A DNA stretch of 64,000 nt from Pteria penguin (taxonomy: Eukaryota > Mollusca > Bivalvia > Pterioida > Pteriidae), in the NCBI GenBank assembly GCA_035048485.1, contig CM068587.1, positions 56,350,788 through 56,414,787 of the forward strand, in the 5' to 3' direction. The notes beneath the pieces are model-generated. The model had not been told where the DNA came from. It ran no database searches and worked only from the letters and a program-made list of their open reading frames with translations. This document shows, one piece after another, positions 47,088 through 62,513 of this stretch. The translations under genes were made by a program, and so were the position numbers. Positions within the stretch are counted from its first letter, which is position 1; the number at the start of each line of letters is the position of its first letter.

Positions 47088-50000
47088 CTGAAAAGATAAC
47101 AAATGCCCCTATAGAAATACAGTTTCCCATTTTCTTTCACTCATGACATCTCATAAAAGATTTTACAGGTAATGATTAATACAGTAGGTCTTTAATTTGT
47201 ATAAATTTGACAAAATTTGATTGAAATACCTACTTACCCTAACAATTTTTAAAATAAATATTAAAAGAATTTTTCCATGGATACCAAGAAATGTTTTCAA
47301 GCTTAGATAGACATCATTTGGATATAATTATAATCAAAAACATTGATGAAAACTTCTTTAACTACAGTTGATTTTTGTTTACTTGAATATGGATAACAAA
47401 CTTCTGACTGAGTTAACTACCTTTTTTCAGATACAGATTACTCAATTTACCAAAGTAAATACATTTTACTAAGGTTTTAATCAAATTCCTGACAATCCAA
47501 ACTATTTGTTCTGGTCCCTTGAGGTCTAATTTATTATGACTGTACTGTAATTACTATTGACATTCAAAAAGGAACATGCATCACCACTGATGTTTTTGTT
47601 TGTTTGTACGCTACTCAAAAATATTTCACTAATAGGATGACAGTATCTGCTTGATGCACTGCACAGCAATTTCACTTTATATATAACAGACCTAACGAAA
47701 GCAGTGAGTAATTTTTTACACATAGACATCTACTGTAAATTGAGGCACCAATTTCCAGTGAACAATCTGAATGACAAGACATGGCCAAGTCATTGGGGGA
47801 AGGAGGGCCTCAAAATGTGACCCATCGACCCCAAGATAAGCGTGCAACTAACAGAGCTACACTGGATCATGTCATCTGTGAAAAAAGTTAAAAAAGGACA
47901 TATGTGTCACACAGACTGGCAAGTATAGTTGTAAATCTCTTGCTGATAACACAAAAATCCTTTCTTGTATTTTCTAACCATTTCAATTATATCAGTTTAA
48001 GGATGGGTATTTTTTGTTTTCCATGTAGCATGACCACAGTGTGGAAATTTGTTTTCCATGTAGCATGACCACAGTATGGAAATACTTACCAATATAGGTA
48101 TATAAAGAAAAAAATGAGATGAAAAGCCAATTTGATCATGTTGTCTCTCATGTATGCCTTCAGCTGTTGTCGGTTATGGATCTCAGTAGGATCATACAAG
48201 CCAATATCACCTGATGGTTTGGTATACAATCTGAAACCAAGTTACATAAATTGTAAACTTCAATCTCAAAGGGCAAAATAAGTGATCTGTTTTAACATAA
48301 TTTTAATTCCCTATTAACACGTCCTTCAATCTTTTATCAAAAAATACAAATGGATCCTCCAAAGACCTGAAACTTTAAAGACATATAATATCATGGCCCT
48401 AGACCTTTTAAGTAAACCTCAGTGTTGTTATGTTTATAGGTAGAGAGACACTATGAAACTAGATATTATCAAAGTAAATATACATGTATGTAATAACAAA
48501 GTGGAACAAATGAAAATCTACATGCACTGTTATGAAATGCGAAAAAAAAGAAGTTATATGGGGAAAAATAAACAGAAAATTACAAACAAATGTATAACAA
48601 AAAGATAAATATTTTGAATTAGGGTTGAAAGTTCTTCAACAAATGATTTTATTTCATTATTTTCAGACTTACAGCATTATCTTAATATATTTGTAGAAGC
48701 ATGGCGTTATGAATGGGAAGCTTCAAAATGATATCAAATTAAAAATGTACATCTGATTATGTTAGCTAACAGAACTACTATTTACATTTTTCATGTCTTT
48801 ATGATGAATGTTGTTTACATTTAATGTCTGGTCTGGTTACTTACTTGTATGCTAACCAGGCTGTACAGGGCGAATACAAGAGGAAAAGGATCCAGTGACC
48901 TGTCACCAACAGGAAAAATGTTAGAATACCCTGGCTTACCATCTCTGGTAACACCCACTGAAATGTTGAAAGACAGCAAATATACAAGTGTACTAGTAAG
49001 TATAGCTTATTGTATTATCTCATTCATCAAATGTTAAGAATTGTACTTACTGGTAACCCTAACCCTACTATACATGGAACTATACATCTTCTGTCTTACT
49101 GCTTATGTTTTGGATAAGAAAGTATACACCAAAGTCTTTGTTATGATATATTATATGTTGGCACATAAGCTCCCATACTGCTTGGAATAGGTCCATTGCA
49201 TGGATAACAAAGTCCAAAAAGTTATTTTTAGCGTGAAGTTCATTGTCAAGGTCAAAATGTCATCAACCTTGGTGTCATCAAAATGGGCTTCATTAGTTGA
49301 GTACGCATGTGAAATATGAAGTCTCTATTCCTCACAGTTCAAAAGTTATAGCCAAGGTTAAAGTTGACAACAGACAAACAAACAGACAGACAGACAAACA
49401 AACAGACAGACAGGACAAAAACAATATGCCCCCGATCTATCAATCCGGGGCCGTAAAAATAATGAGGCCATGTCCTAAGCACTATAGAAGTGATGTAATG
49501 ATGGTGTGGTGTAAAACAGTAACATAACAGTCCGACTTGAAGGGAATATAATAAATAAAGGTGTGAAAAGTGTGTCTTTTATTCTTTTATTCCCAGTGGA
49601 AGACCTTACTCGAAGGAAATATTAGGATTTTGCTAGTATAACTCTATATTATGAAGAGACTACGGCATAGGAGAAGGGCAGTAGGGGCACGTGCCCCCCT
49701 ACCCTTTGAAAAGTGGAGGGGCACAACCACGTTTTTGCCCCCCCTCCCATGCTTTTCATGTAATCTTAGATTTAAATAAACTTAACTATGGCCTTTTTGA
49801 TGAATTTTGTTGCATAACTTGAATGAAATTTAATTATTTATTTCCTTTCATCTTTTAAAATGTCCTTTTCATCACTATGAAGGATCAAGACATACTTGCA
49901 CAGTACAATGACAGAGCAGCGCCTTAGCAACTGCATGTTAACCTACGTTCACAAAAGTCTGCCTGATAACGTGCCTGATATTCAAATTGCAAGACAATTT

Positions 50001-53000
50001 GTAAGCATGAACGAGTACTGCGAAGCTTTCTTTGGAAAGTACCTTTAAATTTCAATCCTCCCTATTTTCCAGAGAAGATGTTCATAAAATGGCAAAATAA
50101 ACCCAGATGACATTATACATGTACATGTTTTGCTGCCATCAGTTTATCATCAGCTACCAATTTCCCACTAAGCATTAAAGCATAGAGAAAATTAAAGTTA
50201 CTAAAGTTGAAGTTAACAAGTGAACACTAACACAAAACTAAGAGGAAAGGCACCCCTCCTCCCTTTTTTTTTTTTGCTTTTCAATTTTCCAGAAAGGTTG
50301 TGCTTCCCCCCCCCCCCCCCACCCCTCACTTATATCTGCCAAGCTACGTCACTGAGAGAATATCATTAGAAATAAATCAATATAAAATGCATATATTCTT
50401 CGAGAAATGACAACAAAATTGATGCACACCAAATGAATCCCAATGTCAACAGACTGTCCTCAGTCAATAGGTACTGCATTACCTAAAAACACAGTGAGAA
50501 TTCAGGCGTAAATTTACCTGTGCTACATGTAGAACTTACCTTTGTATGCAAGTATTTTTTTTATGTTTTTTTTTAATTTCTAAATTTTCACCTAGATTAG
50601 GCCATTTGTGTTTTATGTAAAAAATACATTATAGAGTAGGAGGTAGAGCTTAATAACTTACTTTGTTGATCCTTGAGCAGCATGTAGTAGCATTGAGATA
50701 ATCACATTCTAAATCTGACAAAGTAATAACCTACGAGGAGTTCAGGAATCCATCAATGCTCAAAAACAATAACATTGATAATGTACAATAACCATGTGAG
50801 GAGGCTATATGTTTAACTTGAAATAAATATGACTAGAACAGGAAATAAAATTATCAAATATTTTGTATGTATGCAAACTCTAGCAATTTTCTATCAAGAG
50901 CAATTTTACGAATAAAATAATCTGATAAATTAAGAAACTATTTCATTCTACACTGAATTCTGATTCTGAAAAGCACATTTTCAACATGCAATTAAAAATT
51001 CTTTTGACAGAAAAAAAGGCATTCTTATATGTGTGAATTATACAACATGTACAGAGAGAGCATAACATAACATTCTATGGCAGAAAGTGAAGATATTGCA
51101 GTGCATTATACAACATGTACAGAGAGAGCATAACATAACATTCATTGCAAAAAATTAGACACTGAGGTGCATTATACAACATACATGTATACAAAGAAAG
51201 CACACATGGCATTCCATAGCAGAATTATAAAACTGAAATTTAAAGTAGATGATTCACATGAAAAATAAATATACAATGAACATGTACAAATTTGCGTCCA
51301 TTTTCTCGTTGTTTTCAATCACAACACTGGTGTAGCAGAATTTATCAAACCAAAATATGTCAGACTTTCTAGAATTCTTAATTACAATACTGCTTTCCAG
51401 CATTGTTTTTAATCATAATACTGGTTGTCTAGTATCTGTTTATAAATTTAAGTTTTGAAAACTAATTGTAAATAATAGGTAATTACCAGTTTCAGGATTA
51501 AGTTTTCATTCCAAATATATAACAATTCTAGAAACCAGTATTGTAATTGAAACAAAACCTAAAAAATACTGGACAATGCTAGTATTCCAATATTGTAATT
51601 TTCCAGTATTGTCCATCATGTCGTAAAGAACACTGGTTTTCCAGTATTGGCCTTTTCAATTACTGGATTCACATCCCTTGCAATACTAGTTTTCCAGTAT
51701 TGTAAGTAAAATAATGGTACATTTTTTCTTTGAGTATCTATATATCTTCCGATACTGCTGACTCCTCGACCATAGGAGCAGGAAATTTGCTAGCGCAATG
51801 CGTGCTGAGAAAGAGAGTGAAAGTAAAAACTTGATAAAAATAAGGGTGAAAAGCGGATAGGTGTGTTAGAAGTAAAGGCAAGAGAGATAGAAGAATAAGA
51901 GTAAAGAAGAGGAAAGATGGTTAAAAATTAGAGTATCTGTATAATATTGGTATACCAGTATCATGACCGCCAAGTTTACATAATCCGTGAAAACATTGCA
52001 GTGCATTATACAACATGTCCCATATATATACTGTTTTATCTATACTGGTGCTGTAGCAGTTTCCGGACTAAAGCAGTTTCCGGTCGTCTCGTTATTTGAG
52101 ATACTTCCAACAACTGTATTTGCCTATTGTTCGCCATATCACCAAAATGGTTCATATTCATAATCGTATGCAAAAGTTTAGCTCGGTTTTGAAGAAATAA
52201 ATATAATTTCCACCTTACTTTCTGTGTCTGAATTGTGTTGTTGTATTTCTCGCGTTGGGGAAGTGATGTCAGCCTACCGGAAAGCAAATCTAATTATTTG
52301 GCAAGTCTGTGTAACATTTATTAAAATTCCTGTGACTGTTGATTTACTATTTATCCTTTATTAATGTATGTCTATTTAACGATGATGTTAAAATCCCACA
52401 CTGAGCCCCAATACTGCATTAAACGTCAAGACCGGAAACTGCTACAGTAAACAAAGAAAAGTGATATGAAACCTCGTGTTGAAAAGGGGCTCATTTGGAC
52501 AAAAAGACACCTAAATGTGGATTTTTTTTTTACATTTTTAATTATCTTTATAGTCAATCATTATTTTTGACAATTATCAAATATTTTCGTAGTGTAAAAA
52601 AATAGTTATCGATCAAAAAAACCCCAAAACGTCCGGAAACTTCTACAGCACCAGTACCCTAAAAAAAAAACTGGGCAGCCAGATTGGCCCATTTCAATAT
52701 ACAACTGCGTGTATGACTACGAGATTCAGTCTCTGTCTGGTAACACGACATAGCCAAGCAGGGAGCGACCATTGACTGGATTATTCAGTCTCTGATTGTG
52801 ACATTATCTTTTACGATTTTAAACACTCAGAAATTGTTTGGCCATATTGTTATTCGTTAAACAAATTTATCACCTACACTATCGAAACTGAAAGCTGCTG
52901 TAACTCAGTAAACAAGCCCTGAGGATATTTCAGAGGAAATCTTGAATATTTCCTGATTTTCAAATTAAATATATTTCTAGGTATGCTTTGCTAAAGGATA

Positions 53001-53076
53001 CATAATAGACCACAAGAAACAACAAAGCTCCTTCGTCAATGACGGAGAATATAAAAAGTAAACTATCGATGCCCAT
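47057..53076 (-). CDS. CNIH4: CNIH4, cornichon cargo receptor (canonical form)
   Basis: There are five minus-strand exons: 53076-53002, 50730-50662, 48957-48845, 48230-48090 and 47087-47057. All are GT-AG and phase-consistent; 429 nt gives 142 aa. The protein starts [20 protein letters not shown] (first membrane span). It continues [20 protein letters not shown], then [17 protein letters not shown] and [18 protein letters not shown] (central spans). Next come [20 protein letters not shown] and the last span [19 protein letters not shown], ending [12 protein letters not shown] is the CNIH4-type signature and distinguishes it from CNIH1-3. Family role: an ER membrane cargo receptor that brings clients, including GPCRs, into COPII vesicles. 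The length matches the human protein (139 aa). Introns hold repeats at 49140, 49650 and 52043. Confidence 0.93.
47585..47880 (-). mobile_element. Diverged family-1 SINE
   Basis: 'gatgacagtatctgcttgat', 'gcactgcaca' and 'gacctaacgaaagcagtgag' are degraded forms of the body of the SINE at 58610. The tRNA-like head end near 47840-47875 is barely recognisable. It lies in the CNIH4 intron between 47088 and 48089. Confidence 0.55.
49140..49460 (-). mobile_element. Inverted copy of 'GGATCAATAGAT' family repeat
   Basis: Reading the minus strand: 'ttgatagatcgggggcatat', a CTGTCTGTTTGT-rich stretch, 'gtcaactttaaccttggcta' and 'catgcgtactcaac'. This is the same order as at 24100-24480. It lies in CNIH4 intron 2. 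Confidence 0.65.
49655..50356. mobile_element. Possible old MITE with poly-C/poly-G ends
   Basis: The left end 'gactacggcataggagaagg' is followed by 'ggggcacgtgcccccc'. The right end is '...cccccaccccTCACT' followed by 'gccaagctacgtcactgag', whose reverse complement 'ctcagtgacgtagcttggc' loosely matches the left end. The inverted repeat is degenerate. Confidence 0.3.
51037..51225. repeat. Three-copy ~66-bp tandem repeat
   Basis: Each copy has 'attatacaacatgtacagag' and 'agcataacataacattc'; the third is diverged. A detached 'gcagtgcattatacaacatg' occurs again at about 51998. It is in CNIH4 intron 1. Confidence 0.8.
51390..51720. repeat. Cluster of CCAGTATTG / CAATACTGG words
   Basis: The nonamer CCAGTATTG, its reverse complement and one-base variants recur about a dozen times in both orientations, with no fixed period. 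It could be a degenerate palindromic element. It is in CNIH4 intron 1. Confidence 0.5.
52043..52656. mobile_element. TA-flanked inverted-repeat DNA transposon
   Basis: The left end is 'ctggtgctgtagcagtttcc' and the reverse complement of the right end 'ctggtgctgtagaagtttcc'. Both continue into GGAC. TA flanks each end (52043-52044 and 52655-52656). The 610-bp interior has further 'gcagtttccgg' copies, including an inverted one at about 52433, and no transposase. It lies in CNIH4 intron 1. Confidence 0.75.
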
Positions 53077-54025
53077 ATCGAACAAGGCAAAGATGCAGGA
53101 ACGCCGGTAGGTCGAACACAAGACAACTCGTTACAATCATTTCTCGTTCCATACACAAAATAATGATCTCGTATTGAGCGAAGGAAACAACTGCAATTTC
53201 ACGACAAACATTTGTTTCAAATAGCTTAAATTTCTTGATACAGAAACTGATATTGTGAATGCATAGATATACATTGCTAGCCGACCAGAGAAACCAGTTC
53301 TCTCATTTCTGTCATTGATCAATGCTGTGAATTTCCCGTCAGGCAGTCTGTTGTCAGTATTTGTATGTTCTTTTGACATTTATTAGTAGGCCTCGTGTTT
53401 CGGTATAATTACCAAAATGGTACTTTAAGACGCTTTATTTTGAAGCAGGAAATAGTAAAGGAATTAAGAAAAGTTAATGAATATTTTGGAATTGATAATA
53501 ATTCCAGCTAGGCTGGGCTGTATTTACAGTACATGAATTACTTTGCACTACTTTGTGTTCAATACGTTACTAGCTCTTGACTTTCTGATTACGAACGCCC
53601 CTTCCTATAAACCGCTCTACATGATATCATTGACTGCTACGTTATTATAATATACTGCAGTATGCATGTGTTTTTGGACATGAATTTCATTTCTGAAGCA
53701 AATTTCATACATCTTCTCCATGTACAATATGTTCCTTTTGCATAATTATACATTGATTTACGGACACAGTTTAAAATCAATCAGACACAGATCGAAATAT
53801 GCCGTTTCCTATCCCGATCAGGATGTGTTTATGGAGACGCCTTTGAAGGTTGTGATTCCAACCAACAATCCCCAAATGTAGTAGTAAACGGCTGAGTTGT
53901 TCCGAAACAATTCTGAGCGAGGCTAGTCATGACGTCATAATTAATGATCTATTATGACGTTGACGTTCGCAGCAACGTTTACATTATTTCGCGAATAGAT
54001 CTTCGTGAGATTTGACAAGCTTAAG
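53077..54025. promoter_or_regulatory. Shared upstream region of CNIH4 and the 54026 gene
   Basis: The two start codons point away from each other across 949 bp, a candidate bidirectional promoter. On the right side TGACGTCA (53930-53937) is followed by two TGACGTT half-sites (about 53956-53968), within 100 bp of the 54026 start. No TATA box is placed with confidence. An open frame at 53137-53379 (-) has no recognisable features. Confidence 0.4.
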
Positions 54026-57602
<3,577 letters not shown>

Positions 57603-57954
57603 ATGAGACGGGTCAGACCACAGACACCTGCATTGAGCCTTGATATAGGCGTTTAAAGAATCATTTTTGGCATCGTACCTAATGAATTTTGAGGTTTTGA
57701 CATTGAAACATGATTAAATAACAATTCATATGTATGCAGTATTTCTTGTTAATTTTCGCATGTTCACGATAACGTACCGCCAACACTAACATTTCTCTGT
57801 ATAGCGCCGAGATAGAATGTAATAGTATAGCAAAGATTTTAGGTTTAATCCTAAACGCTGTAATTCGAATACCACTTTGGGATGTGATCACCTGAGCTCC
57901 ATGCGGCAATGAGGAAGAATGTTACACGTCAAAGAATTCCCCGCCTCATTGTTA

Positions 57955-60900
57955 GATAAAGTGGCAACATGACGGCTCATTGTTACAGATAACGTGGTAA
58001 CATGACGGGCCATTGTTATAGATAACGTTGTAACATGGCGGTCCATTGTTACAGATAACATGGTATCACAGATAACGTGGTAACATGACGGCTCGTTGTT
58101 ACAGATAACGTGGTAACATGACGGGCCATTGTTACAGATAACATGGTATCACAGATAACGTGGTAACATGACGGGTCATTGTTACAGATAACTTGGTGAC
58201 ATGACGGGTCATTATTACAGATAACGTGGTAACATGACGGGCCATTGTTATAGATAACGTGGTAACATGGCGGTCCATTGTTACAGATAACATGGTATCA
58301 CAGATAACGTGGTAACATGATGGGTCATTGTTACAGATAACTTGGTGACATGACGGGTCATTGTTACAGATAACGTGGTAACATGACGGGCCATTGTTAT
58401 AGATAACGTGGTAAAATGGCGGTCCATTGTTACAGATAACATGGTATCACAGATAACGTGGTAACATGACGGCTCGTTGTTACAGATAACATGGTATCAC
58501 AGATAACGTGGTAACATGACGGGTCATTGTTACAGATAACTTGGTGACATGACGGGTCATTGTTACAGATAATGTGGTGGCATGACGACTCATTGTTATA
58601 GATAATGGTTTTAATTGATTGATTGGTTATTGTTTTACGTCACTCCCGATTATTTCACGTATATGGTGACGGCATCTGCCTGATGCATTGCATACAAATT
58701 TAGACCTTTGCAACGGACCCACCCGAAGCAGTGAGGTATCTTTTACGTGCCACGCCTACCGTGACACGGGACCTCGGTTTTTATTGTCTCATCCGAAATA
58801 CAGAACACCGGTGCGCCCAGGGCGGGAGTCGAACCCGGGACCTCTCGATCACGAGCCGAGCACCTTATCCACTAGGCCACACCGGCTTATAGATAATGGT
58901 AACATGACGGTTCATTGATACAGATAACGTGGCAACATGACGGCTCTTTCTTACAGATAACATGGTAACATGACGGGTCATTGTTACAGATAACGTGGAA
59001 ACATGACGGGCCATTGTTACAGATAACGTGGTAACATGACGGGTCATTGTTACAGATAACGTGGTAACATGACGGTCCATTGTTACAGATAACGAGGTGA
59101 CATGACGGCTCTTTGTGACAGATAACGTTGTAACATGACGGTTGATTGTTACCGATAACGAGGTAATATGACGGTTCATTGTTACAGATAACTTGGTGAC
59201 ATGACGGGTCATTGTTACAGATAACGTGGTGGCATGACGGGTCATTGTTACAGATAACGTGGTAACATGACGACTCATTGTTATAGATAACGGTAACATG
59301 ACGGTTCATTGATACAGATAACGTGGCAACATGACGGCTCTTTCTTACAGATAACATGGTAACATGACGGGTCATTGTTACAGATAACGTGGAAACATGA
59401 CGGGCCATTGTTACAGATAACGTGGTAATATGACGGTTCATTGTTACAGATAACGAGGTAATATGACGGTTCATTGTTACAGATAACGAGGTAATATGAC
59501 GGTTCATTGTTACAGATAACGTGGTAACATGACGGGTCATTGTTAGAGATAACGAGGTAATATGACGGTTCATTGTTACAGATAACTTGGTGACATGACG
59601 GGTCATTGTTACAGATAACGTGGTGGCATGACGGGTCATTGTTACAGATAACGTGGTAACATGACGACTCATTGTTATAGATAACGGTAACATGACTGTT
59701 CATTGTTACAGATAACGTGGCAACATGACGGCTCTTTCTTACAGATAACATGGTAACATGACGGTTCATTGTTACAGATAACGTGGTAAAATGACGGTTC
59801 ATTGTTACAGATAACTTGGTGACATGACGGGTCATTGTTACAGATAACGTGGTAACATGACGGTCCATTGTTACAGATAACGAGGTGACATGACGGTTCA
59901 TTGTTACAGATAACGTTGTAACATGACTGTTCATTGTTACAGATAACGAGGTGACATGACGGGTCATTGTTACAGATAACGTGGTAACATGACGGTCCAT
60001 TGTTACAGATAACGAGGTGACATGACGGCTCTTTGTGACAGATAACGTTGTAAAATGACGGTTGATTGTTACCGATAACGAGGTAACATGACGGCTCTTT
60101 GTTACAGAAAACGTGGTAACATGATAGCTCTTTGTTACAGATGACGTGGTAACATTACGAGTCATTGTTACAAACAACATGGGAACTTGACGGCTCATTG
60201 TTGCAGATAACGTGGTAACATGACGGTTCATTGTTACAGATAACGTTGTAACATGACTGTTCATTGTTGCAGATAACATGGTAACATGACGGGTCATTGT
60301 TACAGATAACTCGGTAACATGACGGCTCATTGTTACAGATAACGTGGAAACATAACGGTTCATTGGTACAGAAAACGTGGTAACATGACGGCTCATTGTT
60401 ACAGATAACATGGTAACATAACGGCTCATTGTTACAGATAATATGGTAACATGACGGTTCATTTTTACAGATAACGTTGTAATATGACGGATCATTGTTA
60501 CAGATAACGTGGTAACATGACGGTTCACTGTTACAGTTAACTCGGTAACATGACGACTCATTGTAATAGATAACGTGGTAACATGACGGCTCATTGTTAC
60601 AGATAACGTGGTAACACGACGGCTCATTGTTACAGATAACATGGTAACAAGACGGGCCATTGTTACAGATAACGTTGTAACATGACGGTTCATTGTTATA
60701 GATAACGTTGTAACATTACGGGCCATTGTTACAGATAACGTAGTAACATGACGGCTGATTGTTACAGACAACGTGGTAGCATAACAGAACATTGCTACAG
60801 ATAACGTAGTAACATGACGGCTCATTGTTACAGATAACGTGGTAATATGACGGCTTATTCTTACAGATAACGTTGTAGCATGACTGGTCATTGTTATAGA

Positions 60901-61610
60901 TAACGTGGTAGCATGACGGGACATTGTTACAGATAACATGGAAACATGACAGATGATTGTTACAGATAACGTGGTAACATGACGGTTCACTGTTACAGAT
61001 AACGAGGTAACATGACGGGACATTGTTACAGATAACATGGTAACAAGACGGGTCATTGTTGCAGATAACGTGGTAAGATGACGGGTAATTGTTAGAAATA
61101 ACGTGGTAACATGACGGGACATTGTTACAGATAACGTGGTAAGAAGACGGTTCATTGTTACAGATAACGTGGTAACATGACGGTTCATTGTTACAGATAA
61201 CGTGGTAACATGACGGTTCATTGTTACGGTTAACGTGGTAACATGACGGGTCATTGTTACAGATAACGTGGTAACATGACGGTTCATTGTTACAGATAAC
61301 GTGGTAACATGACGGTTCATTGTTACGGTTAACGTGGTAATATGACGGGTCATTGTTATAGATAACGTGGTGACATGACGGTTTATTGTTACAGATAACG
61401 TGGTAACATGACGGCTCATTGTTATAGATAACGTGGTGACATGACGGTTTATTGTTACAGATAACGTGGTAACATGACGGGACATTGTTACAGATAACGT
61501 GGTAACATGACGGCTCATTGTTACAGATAACATGGTAAGTTGACTGGTCATTGTCACAGATAACATGGTAAGATGACGGCTCATTTTGATAAATAACGTG
61601 GTAACATGAC
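57955..61610. repeat. 33-bp satellite, about 100 copies
   Basis: The unit is 'gataacgtggtaacatgacg' then 'ggtcattgttaca'. The array is interrupted by a SINE at 58610-58886. Copies of 23-33 bp mix with full units in the left part. The right part is a regular 33-mer, and a ~395-bp higher-order unit repeats near 58888, 59281 and 59682. Minus-strand frames are open for up to 767 codons (11-residue repeat SRHVTTLSVTM) because 33 is divisible by 3. A second frame is also open, so these are not taken as genes. Confidence 0.97.
58610..58886 (-). mobile_element. tRNA-derived SINE, family 1, inside satellite
   Basis: A full-length minus-strand copy with head 'ggtgtggcctagtggataag', B box 'gggttcgactcccg' and tail (AATC)n. 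The 14-bp target duplication 'ttatagataatggt' is at 58596-58609 and 58887-58900. The duplicated bases are satellite sequence, so the array was present before the SINE inserted. Confidence 0.92.
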
Positions 61611-61922
61611 GGATCTATCTATCTATCTTTTTTTTTTTTATTTACATTTTTCTAGTCAGTACACAAATCATAACAAAATATTACAATATGATATTGCAAT
61701 GACTAGATTTTAAGAGAGAAAGAAAAAAGAAGAGAGAAGAGAAATCAACTTTCATGCACACATTCATACCATTATACAGAATTTACAGAAATTTTACAAG
61801 ATAACAACAGTAGACCAGAAAGCAGTAAAAACCGCTCAAAAGAGAAGAAAAAAAATAGAAACAGTTTGGAATAGGTGTAATATTGTAAAAAACAAACAGA
61901 AAAAGAGGGAATGAATAGTCAT

Positions 61923-62513
61923 TTAGTCACTTAAAAGTGAAAAAATTTCTTCCCATTCATCCCAGAGACAACAAAATTTTCTGAATTCAAAATTTTTAAT
62001 TGCTATGTATTTAGCAATATTGTATTTGAACTTAATATGGTAGAGTAACCCTCGGAGAGATGGAAGTTTGTTTTGTTTTGAACATACATATATATATTGT
62101 TTTGTGTAAAGAATAATAAAGTTTAGGACAAAATTGTTTTTGCAGGGTTTTTCACCAAAAATAACATTTATAGTATTAAATCCAACTCTTTTAGAAATAT
62201 TTTCATAAATATGAAGGCTTAGAGAGTTCCAGATGTGTAGAACATAAGAACATTCAAGAAAAAGGTGAGGTATGGTTTCTATGTTCTCATCACAGAAGGA
62301 ACAGAGATCTGAGGATTTAATTTTAATTTTTTTAAGATATGCATTAGTGGGTAAGATTCTATGTAAGATGCAATATTGGAGCCATTGAACAGAAGTATCT
62401 TTAGTAGTTTTAAAACAAGTTTTAAAAAAGTAAGTGGGGTTTGAAAATTCCACAATATGGGATAGTTCATTTTTCCATTTCAAGATTCCAGAAGGTTGAA
62501 TGTTTTTTTTCAT
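61923..62513 (-). pseudogene. LINE ORF2 C-terminal part (zf-RVT region)
   Basis: 196 codons in the frame after the homopolymer shift, ending at TAA 61925-61923 region. It contains QWLQYCILHRILPTNAYLKK and the C-x2-C...H-x4-C knuckle (LCSFCDEN...HLFLEC), which is typical of the end of L1/Tx1-like ORF2 proteins. Confidence 0.85.

Noticed and set aside
53137..53379. 80-codon minus-strand frame upstream of CNIH4
   Set aside because: It is in the CNIH4 promoter region, with no splice link to the CNIH4 start and no family resemblance.
59281..61584. A 767-codon minus-strand open frame with SRHVTTLSVTM repeats
   Set aside because: It lies wholly within the 33-bp satellite. The period is a multiple of three, and a second frame of the same strand is also open over hundreds of codons, so openness is explained by the repeat.
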